Shown here piece after piece: positions 34,517-42,949 of a DNA stretch of 64,000 nucleotides (positions are counted from its first letter, which is position 1; the number at the start of each line of letters is the position of its first letter). This DNA comes from Pacificoceanicola sp049803835. GTDB taxonomy: Bacteria > Pseudomonadota > Alphaproteobacteria > Rhodobacterales > Rhodobacteraceae. Location of the stretch: contig NZ_JBNAGK010000002.1 of assembly GCF_049803835.1 (NCBI RefSeq), forward strand, positions 62,001 to 126,000. Reading direction: 5' to 3'. The notes under the pieces are model-generated. The model was given only the letters and a program-made list of their open reading frames with translations. It was not told the DNA's origin and searched no databases. The position numbers and the translations under genes were made by a program.

Positions 34517-34984
34517 ATGAGCAAGAGCCTCGCCCGCGTCCGCCGCGCCCTCCTGGATGCCGGCCTTCCCGACGGCATCGTCGACGTCGGACAGGCCCGC
34601 ACCGCGCAGGAGGCCGCGGACAGCGTCGGCTGCACGGTGGACCAGATCGCCAAGTCGATCATCTTCCGCGCCGAACGCACCGGCGACGCCGTGCTCTTCC
34701 TGACTGCCGGCGGCAACAAGGTCTGCGCGGAGAAAGCCACGGCGCTGGCCGGCGAGCCGCTCGGCAAGGCGGACGCGACACTGATCCGGGCGCAGACCGG
34801 CTTTGCCATCGGCGGCGTCTCTCCGCTTGGCCACCTGAACCCGATCCGCGCCTGGCTCGATCCGCGCCTCCTCGACTTCGCCGAAGTCTGGGCTGCCGCG
34901 GGCACGCCCCGGCACGTCTTCCCGCTCGATCCCCGCAGCCTGCCCGCACTGACCGGCGCTCAGACGGCGGATTTCACCGAATAG
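34517..34984 (+). CDS. YbaK/EbsC-family aminoacyl-tRNA deacylase
   Basis: 155 residues from ATG 34517 (MSKSLARVRRALLDAG). YbaK-domain motifs: AKSIIFRAERTGDAVLFLTA with the conserved Lys, GGNKVC, TGFAIGGVSPLGH (substrate-pocket GxxPxGH) and RLLDFAEVWAAAGTPRHVF. The family trans-edits mischarged tRNA such as Cys-tRNA(Pro) or Ala-tRNA(Pro); which tRNA this one serves is not evident. Cytoplasmic. Confidence 0.9.
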   Translation: MSKSLARVRRALLDAGLPDGIVDVGQARTAQEAADSVGCTVDQIAKSIIFRAERTGDAVLFLTAGGNKVCAEKATALAGEPLGKADATLIRAQTGFAIGGVSPLGHLNPIRAWLDPRLLDFAEVWAAAGTPRHVFPLDPRSLPALTGAQTADFTE

Positions 34985-35010
34985 CCCGGCCCCGGGACCA
35001 CCGGTCCCCC

Positions 35011-35052
35011 GTTTCTTCTCTTCGACAATACTCCCGCCGGAGGCATCCCGGG
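35011..35052 (-). repeat. 3' intergenic element, copy 2
   Basis: Read on the minus strand: GATGCCTCCGGCGGGAGTAT, then TGTCGAAGAGAAGAAAC. It lies about 80 bases past the PBP1A stop codon in sense. It shares the GGGAGTAT...GAAGAGAAGAA core with the copies at 39082, 50881 and 50969. Confidence 0.65.
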
Positions 35053-35097
35053 CTCAAGGCGACACGGCACCCCGACACAGGGCGCAGACAGACCGTA

Positions 35098-35118
35098 GGG
35101 CGGGGCTTTGCCCCGCCC
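35098..35118 (-). terminator. Hairpin 3' of the PBP1A gene
   Basis: GGGCGGGGC pairs perfectly with GCCCCGCCC around a 3-base loop, 13 bases beyond the PBP1A stop codon. No U-run follows in the minus-strand direction, so termination is likely but not certain. Confidence 0.5.
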
Positions 35119-35130
35119 CGCACCTCAAGC

Positions 35131-37668
35131 TCAGTAAAGACCGCCCGAGGACAGCGTGCCGAAGCCCGCCTTCGGCCCCACAACCGCCTTGCGGCCAGTC
35201 GAGGTCGTCACCTCCCGCGCGGTGCCGCTTTCGTCGGGGCGGATCAGGTCGAAGCTGCCGGAGACCGCGAAACCGCCGTCGAACTGGATGCCGAAGATCG
35301 GCTCCTCGCCCTCCCGGAAGCATTCCGCCACGACGTTCGCTCCGGAGGCGCTGTCGCTCAGCCGCGCGCCGGTAAAGCGGTCGATGTTGATGAACTGGCA
35401 CCCCGGCGGCACGGCAAACTCGCCGCCGCCGTATTTCGCCACCGCCTTGCGCATGAAGCGGTCGAAGACCGGTCCGCACATGCCGCCGCCCGAGGCGCCC
35501 CGGCCCATCGGGCGCGGCGTGTCGTAGCCGATATAGCAGCCCGCCACGATGTTGGAGGTAAAGCCGACGAACCACACGTCCTTCGCGTCGTTGGTGGTAC
35601 CGGTCTTGCCCGCGGTCGGCACCGGCAGGTTCACCGACCCCGCCGCCGTGCCGCGCTCCACCACGCCCCGCATCATCGAGGTCAGCTGGTAGGCCGTTAC
35701 CGGGTCCATCACCCGCTCGCGGTCGTTGACGATGCGGGGGCTGCGGTTGGCGGGGATCGACGGATCGTCGCAGTCGACGCAAACCCGCTTGTTGCCTTCC
35801 GCCGCGTCGTGGCTGTAGATCGTGTTGCCGTAACGGTCCTGAACCCGGTCCACCAGCGTCGGCTCGACCCGCTCGCCACCGTTGGCGAACATGGCATAGG
35901 CCGCGACCATCTTGAACAGTGTCGTCTCGTCCGAGCCGAGCGCGTTGGCCAGCACCCGGCCCATGTTGTCGTAGACCCCGAATTTCTCGGCATAGCGCGC
36001 CACCGTGTCCATGCCGACCTCCTGGGCGAGGCGAATGGTCATCAGGTTCCGCGAGCGCTCGATCCCGGTGCGGAGGGGCGTCGGGCCGTAGTACTGGTTC
36101 GACGCATTCTTCGGCCGCCAGATGCCCTGCGGCGTGTCGATCTCGATCGGCGCGTCAACCACGATGGTCGCGGGGGTATAGCCGCTGTCCAGCGCCGAGG
36201 CATAGACGAAGGGCTTGAAACTCGACCCCGGCTGGCGCATCGCCTGCGTAGCCCGGTTGAACACCGAATACTGGTAGGAGAATCCACCCTGCATGGCGAT
36301 CACGCGGCCGGTATTGACGTCCATCGCCATGAACCCGCCCTGCACCTTCGGCACCTGCCGCAGCGTCCAGCGGATGAAATTGCCCGAGCCGTCCTCGACC
36401 ATCTCGCGAACGTGGATCACGTCGCCCTTCTCGAAGTTGTCGAAGAGGTTGCCGGAGAACCACGAGGTATCCGAACGCGGCACCACATGCCCGCGCGGAT
36501 CGTCCATCGCCACGCCCTCGATGCCGAGCACGAGTTCCTGGTCGCGCACCTCCAGCACCACTGCCGGATGCCAGGGCCGGACGAGATCGACATCGCGCGA
36601 AACCCGCACATCGGCCAGCGCCGCACGCCAGCTGTCCTCGCTGCCGAGCGCCTCTACCGGGATTGTCTTCCCGGTTCCGTTCCACTTGCCGAGGCCGCGG
36701 TCGTACTGCTCCAGCGCGATGCGCAGCGACTTCGCCGCCTCCACCTGCATCTCCGGATCGAGCGTCGCCCGCACGGAATAACCGCCGGAGAAGAACTGGT
36801 CCTCGCCGAAATCCTTGCTCAGCTGGCGGCGGATCTCGTCGGTGAAGTAATCGCGCGGCGGCAGCGCCTGTGCGTAGGCTTCGTAATCGCCGTTCTGGAC
36901 CGACTTCAGCGGCAGCGCGACCTCATGTTCGTAGGTCGCCTGGTCGATATAGCCGTTCTCGAACATCTCGCGCAGCACGTAATCACGGCGCTGTTGCAGC
37001 CGCTCCTTGCGCCGCACCGGGTGGTAGTCCGAGGGCGCCTTGGGCAGCGAGGCGAGGAAAGCCGCCTCATGCGGGGCCAGTTCCGACAGGGATTTGTTGA
37101 AATAGACCTGCGCCGCCGCCGCCACGCCATAGGCGTTCTGTCCGAGGAAAATCTCGTTGAGGTACAATTCGAGGATCTTGTCCTTGCTCAACGCGCCCTC
37201 GACGCGGGAGGCGAGGATGATTTCCTTGATCTTGCGCTCGGCCTTGCGGTCGCCCGACAGCAGGAAGTTCTTCATCACCTGCTGGGTGATCGTCGACGCC
37301 CCGCGCACGTCGCGCCCGCGCGACTGCACCGCCTGCACCGCCGCCGCGACGATGCCGCGCACATCATACCCTTGGTGGGTATAGAAATTCTTGTCCTCCG
37401 CGCTGATGAACGCGTTCTTCACCAGGTCCGGGATCTCGTTCGCCGGGGTGTACAGACGCCGCTCCTGCGCGAATTCGTCGATCACCTGCCCCTCCTGCGA
37501 GTAGATGCGGGAGATCGTCGGCGGCGTGTATTGCGCCAGGCTTTCGTGGCTCGGCAGATCGCGCCCGTACATCCAGAACACCGCGCCAATGGTCAGTGCG
37601 ACCATCATGAGACCCATGGTGATCACGCTGAAGATGGCGCCGAAGAACGAGAAGATGAAGCGAGTCAC
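35131..37668 (-). CDS. mrcA: Penicillin-binding protein 1A (transglycosylase/transpeptidase)
   Basis: Class A PBP that polymerises and cross-links peptidoglycan at the periplasmic face. I take GTG 37668 as start (VTRFIFSFFGAIFS) because AAAGAGGG lies 8 bases upstream; an earlier GTG at 37701 gives 11 more residues with no clear site. Membrane anchor at residues about 3-33. Transglycosylase motifs: AEDKNFYTHQGYD (catalytic Glu), ASTITQQVMKNFLLS, ELYLNEIFLGQNAYG. Transpeptidase motifs: SSFKPF (SxxK), SRN (SxN) and KTGTT. 845 residues, normal for PBP1A. The amidase gene lies 104 bases upstream on the same strand. Confidence 0.95.
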   Translation of the reverse strand: MTRFIFSFFGAIFSVITMGLMMVALTIGAVFWMYGRDLPSHESLAQYTPPTISRIYSQEGQVIDEFAQERRLYTPANEIPDLVKNAFISAEDKNFYTHQGYDVRGIVAAAVQAVQSRGRDVRGASTITQQVMKNFLLSGDRKAERKIKEIILASRVEGALSKDKILELYLNEIFLGQNAYGVAAAAQVYFNKSLSELAPHEAAFLASLPKAPSDYHPVRRKERLQQRRDYVLREMFENGYIDQATYEHEVALPLKSVQNGDYEAYAQALPPRDYFTDEIRRQLSKDFGEDQFFSGGYSVRATLDPEMQVEAAKSLRIALEQYDRGLGKWNGTGKTIPVEALGSEDSWRAALADVRVSRDVDLVRPWHPAVVLEVRDQELVLGIEGVAMDDPRGHVVPRSDTSWFSGNLFDNFEKGDVIHVREMVEDGSGNFIRWTLRQVPKVQGGFMAMDVNTGRVIAMQGGFSYQYSVFNRATQAMRQPGSSFKPFVYASALDSGYTPATIVVDAPIEIDTPQGIWRPKNASNQYYGPTPLRTGIERSRNLMTIRLAQEVGMDTVARYAEKFGVYDNMGRVLANALGSDETTLFKMVAAYAMFANGGERVEPTLVDRVQDRYGNTIYSHDAAEGNKRVCVDCDDPSIPANRSPRIVNDRERVMDPVTAYQLTSMMRGVVERGTAAGSVNLPVPTAGKTGTTNDAKDVWFVGFTSNIVAGCYIGYDTPRPMGRGASGGGMCGPVFDRFMRKAVAKYGGGEFAVPPGCQFINIDRFTGARLSDSASGANVVAECFREGEEPIFGIQFDGGFAVSGSFDLIRPDESGTAREVTTSTGRKAVVGPKAGFGTLSSGGLY

Positions 37669-37772
37669 GCGCGGGAAGCCCTCTTTAACCTGCCGGTTCA
37701 CTATACTTAAAGCGCAGATGGGTCAAAACACATCCGCGCGGGTTTCCGCCGGGGAAAAACCGCTGCCGCGCG

Positions 37773-38984
37773 TCACTGGCGGCGCAGTCGTGCCAGCGCT
37801 TCGTCCTCGATCGCCCAGGCTTCGATGCCATCCCGGACGCCCGCGGCCATGCCCGCCCGCCAGATCGGGTCCTGCAGGTTCTCGAGGTCCTTTTCGGTGG
37901 ACAGGAACCCGACCTCGATCAGCACCGAAGGCACGTCCGCCGCCTTCAGCACCGAGAACCCGGCCTGCCGCAAGGGGCGCTTGTGCACATGCCCCACGGC
38001 ATTGCGGATGCCATCCACCAGATGCTGCGCCAGCGCCCGGCTGCGCGGCGTGTTGTCGAGCCGGGCGATCTGCAAGAGCACCTGCGCCACCCGGTCATCC
38101 GAACCCGACAGGTCGAGACCCGCCAGCAGATCGTCCCGGTCATGGCGCTCTGCCAGGGCCTCGGACGCGGCATCGGACGCATCCTCCGCCAGCGTGTAGA
38201 CGCTGGAGCCATGCGCCACCCCTTCCTGGATCGCATCCGCATGCAGGGACACGAAAATATCCGCCTGCACGTCATGCGCCATCGCCACCCGGGCCTCGAG
38301 CGACACGAAGACATCGTCGTTGCGGGTGAGGTAGACCTCGTAGCGCCCGGTGCGCAGCAGCACGTCCGACAGTTCCCGCGCGAAGGCCAGCATCAGGTCC
38401 GCCTCGTTCACCCCGTCCCGCTGGGCGCCGGGGTCGATGCCGCCATGACCCGGGTCCAGCACGACCACGAGCGGCGCACCAGGTGCAGGCAAGACCGCGC
38501 GTACCGCTGTCGGTGCGGGCAGGTCCCAGCCGCGCTCGCTCGGCAGGCCCGCAGCCGCCGCGAAGGCCTCCGGCGACGTGGCTTGCAAGTCCACCCGCAG
38601 GGTCGCCTTGCCAGTCACCGAATCCACGCGCAGCCCCGCCGCATCGACCGCCATCGGCTCCGCCAGTTCCGCCACCAGCCGCGACCAGCCGGGCCGGAAG
38701 CCGCCAACCCGCAGCGCGCTCACCGCCTCCGACGAATCCAGCGCCGCGCCGTCTGCCCCCTGCCAGTCAACCTCGCGGAAATCGACCACCAGCCGCATGG
38801 GATCATCCAGCGTGAACAGCCGCCACGGCACGCCCTGGCTCAGCGTCAGGGAAAGCGTGCTGCCGCCGAACGTGCCGTCCGTCACGCCGCCCTCCTCGAA
38901 TCGTGCCAAGCCGGACGCGTCCTGCGCCCAGACCGCCCCGGCAAGCAGGCACGCCGCCAGTCCCGTCAAGAATCCGAATTTCAC
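37773..38984 (-). CDS. amiC: N-acetylmuramoyl-L-alanine amidase (AMIN plus Amidase_3)
   Basis: 403 residues. Signal peptide 1-20 (LAACLLAGAVWAQ). An AMIN-type beta domain covers about residues 30-135 (PMRLVVDFREVDW). The zinc amidase follows: His in LDPGHGGIDPGA, Glu in GVNEADLML, His in FVSLHADA, and catalytic Glu in VLIEVGFLS. These enzymes cut the amide between MurNAc and the stem peptide during daughter-cell separation. The gene is followed by PBP1A on the same strand and preceded by an aminotransferase gene at a 155-base distance. Confidence 0.94.
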   Translation of the reverse strand: MKFGFLTGLAACLLAGAVWAQDASGLARFEEGGVTDGTFGGSTLSLTLSQGVPWRLFTLDDPMRLVVDFREVDWQGADGAALDSSEAVSALRVGGFRPGWSRLVAELAEPMAVDAAGLRVDSVTGKATLRVDLQATSPEAFAAAAGLPSERGWDLPAPTAVRAVLPAPGAPLVVVLDPGHGGIDPGAQRDGVNEADLMLAFARELSDVLLRTGRYEVYLTRNDDVFVSLEARVAMAHDVQADIFVSLHADAIQEGVAHGSSVYTLAEDASDAASEALAERHDRDDLLAGLDLSGSDDRVAQVLLQIARLDNTPRSRALAQHLVDGIRNAVGHVHKRPLRQAGFSVLKAADVPSVLIEVGFLSTEKDLENLQDPIWRAGMAAGVRDGIEAWAIEDEALARLRRQ

Positions 38985-39081
38985 CGCTCTGCCGCCTCTT
39001 CATGGACCGCTGATTTGCGGCAGCTTAGCAGCCCCCGCCCAGAATTGCACCTCACGCTTGCGCAAGAGCGCCGCGGTCCTG

Positions 39082-39135
39082 TTTTCTTCTCTTTCCAAAT
39101 ACTCACTTCCGAGAGCACCGCAGGCGCTACGCCCG
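39082..39135 (-). repeat. 3' intergenic element, copy 3
   Basis: Minus strand: GCGTAGCGCCTGCGGTGCTC, TCGGAAGTGAGTATTTGG, then AAAGAGAAGAAAAC. It starts 5 bases past the aminotransferase stop codon, sense orientation, the same relation seen for the other copies. Confidence 0.65.
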
Positions 39136-39139
39136 AGGG

Positions 39140-40294
39140 TCAGTCCGCCAACCCCCGCCCGCGCATGAAGGCCCTGAGCCGATCCAGCCCCTCGGCGATG
39201 TCCGCCGTCGACCGCGCATAGGAGAAGCGCAGCGTGCCGCCACCGCGCTCGAGGTCGAAGTCCAGCCCCGGCGTCACCGCCACGCCCGCCTCGTCGAGAA
39301 TGTCCCGGGCAAAGGCGCGGCTGTCGTCCGTCAGATGGCTGACATCCGCATAGACGTAGAAGGCTCCGTCGGGCGGGGCAATGCGGTCGAAACCGGCCTT
39401 CGGCAGCCCCTCCAGCATCAGCGCCCGGTTCCTGCGGTAGACCTCCATGTTGGCGTCGAGTTCGTCTTCGGCATCCATCGCCGCCAGCGCCGCCACCTGG
39501 CTGGCATGGGGGGCGCAGATGAACATGTTCTGCGCCAGCCGCTCCACCTGCCGCAGGTTCGCCTCGGGCAGAACAAGCCACCCGGCCCGCCATCCGGTCA
39601 TGGAGAAATACTTGGAGAAGGAATTGATCACGCAGACATCGTCCGAGATTTCCAGCGCCGTCACCGCCGGGCGGTCGTATTCGATGCCGTGGTAGATCTC
39701 GTCCGAGAGAAAGGACGCGCCCTTCCCCTGAGCCGCGCCGATCAGCGCCCCGAGTTCCGCGCGGCCGAGCATCGTGCCCGACGGATTCGCCGGGCTGGCG
39801 ACCATGACGCCCTGACAATCAAGCCCGGCGAGGTCTTCCGGCACCAGTTGCAGGCGGTTTTCCACCTTCGTCTGCACCTCCACCGGGACAAGGTTCATGG
39901 CCTTCATGATCTGCCGGTACGAGGGATAGCCCGGCGCCCCGATCGCCACCCGGTCCCCGACGTCGAACAGCGCCGAGAAAGCGAGAATGAAGCCGCCGGA
40001 GGAGCCGGGCGTCACCACAACCCGCGCCGGATCGAGGTCGACGTTGTACCAGTCCCCGTAGAGTTTCGCGATCCGCTGCCGCAGCGCCGGAAGCCCGAGC
40101 GCCACCGTATACCCGAGCGAGTCCGAGGCCATGGCCCGGGTCAGGGCATCCCGCGCGGCAGCCGGCGCCGGGGTTCCGGGCTGGCCCACTTCCATGTGGA
40201 TGACGTGCCGTCCGGAGGCCTCCGCCTGCCGCGCCGCTTCCATGACGTCCATCACGATGAAGGGATCGACCGAACCCCGGGTTGAATTTCGCAT
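39140..40294 (-). CDS. Pyridoxal-phosphate aminotransferase (class I/II)
   Basis: 384 residues from ATG 40294 (MRNSTRGSVDPFIVMDVMEA); the open frame upstream overlaps the divergent protease gene and was cut. Fold-type-I signs: GLPALRQRIAKLYGDWYNVD, ASPANPSGTMLGRAEL, FLSDEIYHGIEYD (Asp and Tyr for PLP), and the Schiff-base Lys in INSFSKYFSMTGWRAGW. It resembles the aspartate/alanine aminotransferase group; the amino donor is not clear. Cytoplasmic. It is divergent from the BepA-like gene. Confidence 0.9.
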   Translation of the reverse strand: MRNSTRGSVDPFIVMDVMEAARQAEASGRHVIHMEVGQPGTPAPAAARDALTRAMASDSLGYTVALGLPALRQRIAKLYGDWYNVDLDPARVVVTPGSSGGFILAFSALFDVGDRVAIGAPGYPSYRQIMKAMNLVPVEVQTKVENRLQLVPEDLAGLDCQGVMVASPANPSGTMLGRAELGALIGAAQGKGASFLSDEIYHGIEYDRPAVTALEISDDVCVINSFSKYFSMTGWRAGWLVLPEANLRQVERLAQNMFICAPHASQVAALAAMDAEDELDANMEVYRRNRALMLEGLPKAGFDRIAPPDGAFYVYADVSHLTDDSRAFARDILDEAGVAVTPGLDFDLERGGGTLRFSYARSTADIAEGLDRLRAFMRGRGLAD

Positions 40295-40352
40295 GGCATC
40301 CTCTCTACTCTCTCGCGCAGGCAGACTTATGTGCGGACGAGGCGACACGTCA

Positions 40353-41702
40353 ATGAATCTTCCCCCCATCCTCCGGCTCCCGCGGCTGCTCGGCCTTGCG
40401 CTGGCCCTGACCCTGGCGGTGGCGCTCGCCGCGCCTGTCCGGGCCGCCGGGCTGACGCTGCTGCGCGACGCCGATATCGAGTACGGGCTGCGCCAGCTGG
40501 CGGCGCCGATCCTCAGCGCCGCCGGTCTCAGCCCGAGCCAGGTGCAGATGATCCTGATCGACGACAGCTCGCTCAACGCCTTCGTCGCCGACACGCAGCA
40601 CATCTTCATCCACTCCGGCCTGCTGATGAAGCTCGACAGCGCCGCGCAGCTGCAGGCGGTCATCGCCCATGAGGCCGCGCATATCGCCAACGGCCACATC
40701 GCCCGCCGGCTCGGCAACGCCCGCTCGGCCAAGACCGCCGCCGGGCTGGGCCTCTTGCTCGGTGCCGCCGCCGCCGCCGTATCGGGCGATCCGCAGGCCG
40801 GTTTCGGCGTGGCCATGGGCGCGCAAAGCTCGGCCATGCGGCTGTTTTTCTCTCACACCCGCGCCGAGGAAAGCTCGGCGGACATCGCCTCCGTGCGCTA
40901 CATGCTGCGGGCCGGAATCGACCCCAAGGGCGCGGTGGAAGTCCAGGATCTGTTCCGCGGACAGGAGGCGCTTGCGGTGTCCCGGCAGGACCCCTACATG
41001 CTCACGCATCCCCTTTCACGCGATCGTTACCGCGCGTTGAACGGTCTGGTTGCAGGGCACGAGACCGGACGGGTGGACCCCAACGCCCAGTATTGGTTCG
41101 ACCGGGTCAAAGGCAAACTGACCGCCTTCAAGCGCGCGCCAAGCTGGACCCTGCGCCGGTCGAAGGAGAGCGCCACGCAGGACATCCGCCTGATGCGCGA
41201 GGCCGCGGCCTGGCATCGCCAGTCGAACCTGAAGAAGGCGCTGGCGGCCATCGACGGCGCCATTGCCCTGCGCCAGAACGACCCCTACCTGCGTGAGCTG
41301 AAGGGGCAGATCCTGTTGGAATCACGGCAATTCGGCGCGGCGGTGCAGGTCTATGGCGCGGCGGCGCGGATGGCGCCGAACGATGCGCTGATCCTTGGAG
41401 GACTGGGCCGGGCGATGCTCGCCAACGGCCAGTTCGGCGAGGCTCTGCAGGTTCTGGAGCGCGCCCGCTCGCGCGATTTCTCCGACCCGCGCATCCTGCG
41501 CGACCTCGCCGTCGCCTATGCCCGTGCCAAGCAGAACGGCATGGCCTCGCTTGTGACCGCCGAGCGCTATGCCCTGGGCGGACGGCTGGAGGACGCCGCG
41601 CTGCATGCGACACGCGCCTCCGGCCTCTTGCCGCGTGGCTCCGGCCCGTGGCAAAGAGCGGAGGACATTCTGATTGCAGCCAAAAGCGCCAAGCGGCGCT
41701 GA
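40353..41702 (+). CDS. BepA/YfgC-like periplasmic M48 metalloprotease with TPR
   Basis: 449 residues from ATG 40353. Signal peptide 1-31 (LALALTLAVALAAPVRAAG). The zinc site HEAAHIANGH (HExxH) is at about residue 109 and EESSADIASVRYM gives the third-ligand Glu. The C-terminal half is TPR repeats (LKKALAAIDGAIALRQNDPY, AAVQVYGAAARMAPNDALIL, EALQVLERARSRDFSDPRIL). The family (BepA) works with the BAM complex on outer-membrane protein assembly and quality control, here inferred. A DsbA-like gene follows 24 bases later. Confidence 0.93.
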   Translation: MNLPPILRLPRLLGLALALTLAVALAAPVRAAGLTLLRDADIEYGLRQLAAPILSAAGLSPSQVQMILIDDSSLNAFVADTQHIFIHSGLLMKLDSAAQLQAVIAHEAAHIANGHIARRLGNARSAKTAAGLGLLLGAAAAAVSGDPQAGFGVAMGAQSSAMRLFFSHTRAEESSADIASVRYMLRAGIDPKGAVEVQDLFRGQEALAVSRQDPYMLTHPLSRDRYRALNGLVAGHETGRVDPNAQYWFDRVKGKLTAFKRAPSWTLRRSKESATQDIRLMREAAAWHRQSNLKKALAAIDGAIALRQNDPYLRELKGQILLESRQFGAAVQVYGAAARMAPNDALILGGLGRAMLANGQFGEALQVLERARSRDFSDPRILRDLAVAYARAKQNGMASLVTAERYALGGRLEDAALHATRASGLLPRGSGPWQRAEDILIAAKSAKRR

Positions 41703-41726
41703 ACCCCCAGACACGCCGGAGACCCC

Positions 41727-42491
41727 ATGACCAGAGCTTCCATCCGTTCCCTTGCCCTGATCGCCGCCCTCGCCGGCGCGACCGCCGCCACGGCGGAAGA
41801 GATCGACTTCGGCAACATGACGCCCGATCAGGAGATCGCCTTCGGGATCAAGGTCCGCGAGTATCTGCTGCAGAACCCGCAGGTGATCATGGAGGCGGTG
41901 TCCGTGCTGGAGCAGCGCGAGGCAGACCAGATGGCCGCGGCGGACGAGCAACTGGTCTCCGACAACATGGACGCGCTGGTGAACGACGGGTTCTCCTGGG
42001 TCGGCGGCAACCCGGACGGCGACATCACCATCGTGGAATTCTCCGACTACCGCTGCGGCTACTGCCGCAAGGCGCATCCGGAGGTTCAGGAACTGATCGA
42101 GAGCGACGGCAACATCCGTTTCATCCTCAAGGAGTTCCCGATCCTCGGCGAAGCCTCCCTGACATCGTCGAAATTCGCCATCGCTACCAAGATCGTGGCC
42201 GGCGACGACGCCTACAAGCAGGTGCATGACGCCTTGATCACGCTCGGCGGCGCCCCGGAAGAGCCCACCCTGAAGCGCATCGCCGACAGTCTCGGCCTCG
42301 ATGCCGACGCGATCATGGCGGAAATGGAGAGCGACGAGGTGACGTCGCGCATCGCCGCCACACACGATCTGGCCGCGAAGATGCAGATCAACGGCACGCC
42401 CAGCTTCCTGATGGCGGGCGAGATGGTGCGCGGCTACGTGCCGCTCGCCGCGATGCGCGACATCGTCGGGAAAGCCCGCGCGGCCAATTGA
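41727..42491 (+). CDS. DsbA-family periplasmic thiol oxidoreductase
   Basis: 254 residues with signal peptide 1-22 (SLALIAALAGATAATAEE). The thioredoxin-fold active site is CGYC in FSDYRCGYCRKAHPEVQ (near residue 110), and the cis-Pro segment is INGTPSFLMAGEM. The N-terminal extension (about residues 25-90) resembles the Com1/BdbD-like oxidoreductases. It most likely forms or shuffles disulfides of envelope proteins. GGAG lies 5 bases before the ATG. Its stop overlaps the next start (TTGA). Confidence 0.92.
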   Translation: MTRASIRSLALIAALAGATAATAEEIDFGNMTPDQEIAFGIKVREYLLQNPQVIMEAVSVLEQREADQMAAADEQLVSDNMDALVNDGFSWVGGNPDGDITIVEFSDYRCGYCRKAHPEVQELIESDGNIRFILKEFPILGEASLTSSKFAIATKIVAGDDAYKQVHDALITLGGAPEEPTLKRIADSLGLDADAIMAEMESDEVTSRIAATHDLAAKMQINGTPSFLMAGEMVRGYVPLAAMRDIVGKARAAN

Positions 42492-42949
42492 TCCGCCCGG
42501 CCCTTCGCCTCCTGCTGGCCTGTGCCGCCGCTCCGGTGGCGGCGCAGGACACGGACCTGCGGACGCGCCTGCGGGCGCTCGCCGCCCCGGTGGCGCCTGC
42601 CGATCCCTACGCCGAAGAGCGCTCCGCCGACCTCGCGGCGATCGACACGGTGAGCGACAGGCTCTTCGGCCCCGGCGGCACCCGCCTCGGCCCTCAGGAT
42701 GCCCCGGTCCGGATCGTCCTCTTCGTGGCGCAGGACTGCCCCGACTGCACGAGCGCCGAGGCCGACCTCGCGCAACTCGCGGAGCGGCTCGGCGTCGGGG
42801 CGAAGGTTCTGACTGTCGATGATGACGCGGAGGCCACCGCGCTGCTGAGCCGACTTTCGCTCGACAGGCTCCCGTCCTACGTCACCCCCAAGACCCTGAT
42901 CCGCGGCCCCATGCCGGCCTTCGTTCTGGAGCGCTACGTGACGGACTGA
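42488..42949 (+). CDS. Small thioredoxin-like protein with CPDC motif
   Basis: 153 residues starting at TTG 42488, which overlaps the DsbA stop codon by 4 bases (TTGA), so expression should be coupled. Signal peptide 1-19 (ALRLLLACAAAPVAAQ). A redox motif CPDC stands in FVAQDCPDCTSAEADL at about residue 82; LDRLPSYVTPKT carries a cis-Pro-like turn. No close family was recognised. Likely a periplasmic partner or reductant/oxidant for the DsbA-like protein. The 3' end overlaps the convergent kinase gene by 16 bases. Confidence 0.72.
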   Translation: MIRPALRLLLACAAAPVAAQDTDLRTRLRALAAPVAPADPYAEERSADLAAIDTVSDRLFGPGGTRLGPQDAPVRIVLFVAQDCPDCTSAEADLAQLAERLGVGAKVLTVDDDAEATALLSRLSLDRLPSYVTPKTLIRGPMPAFVLERYVTD

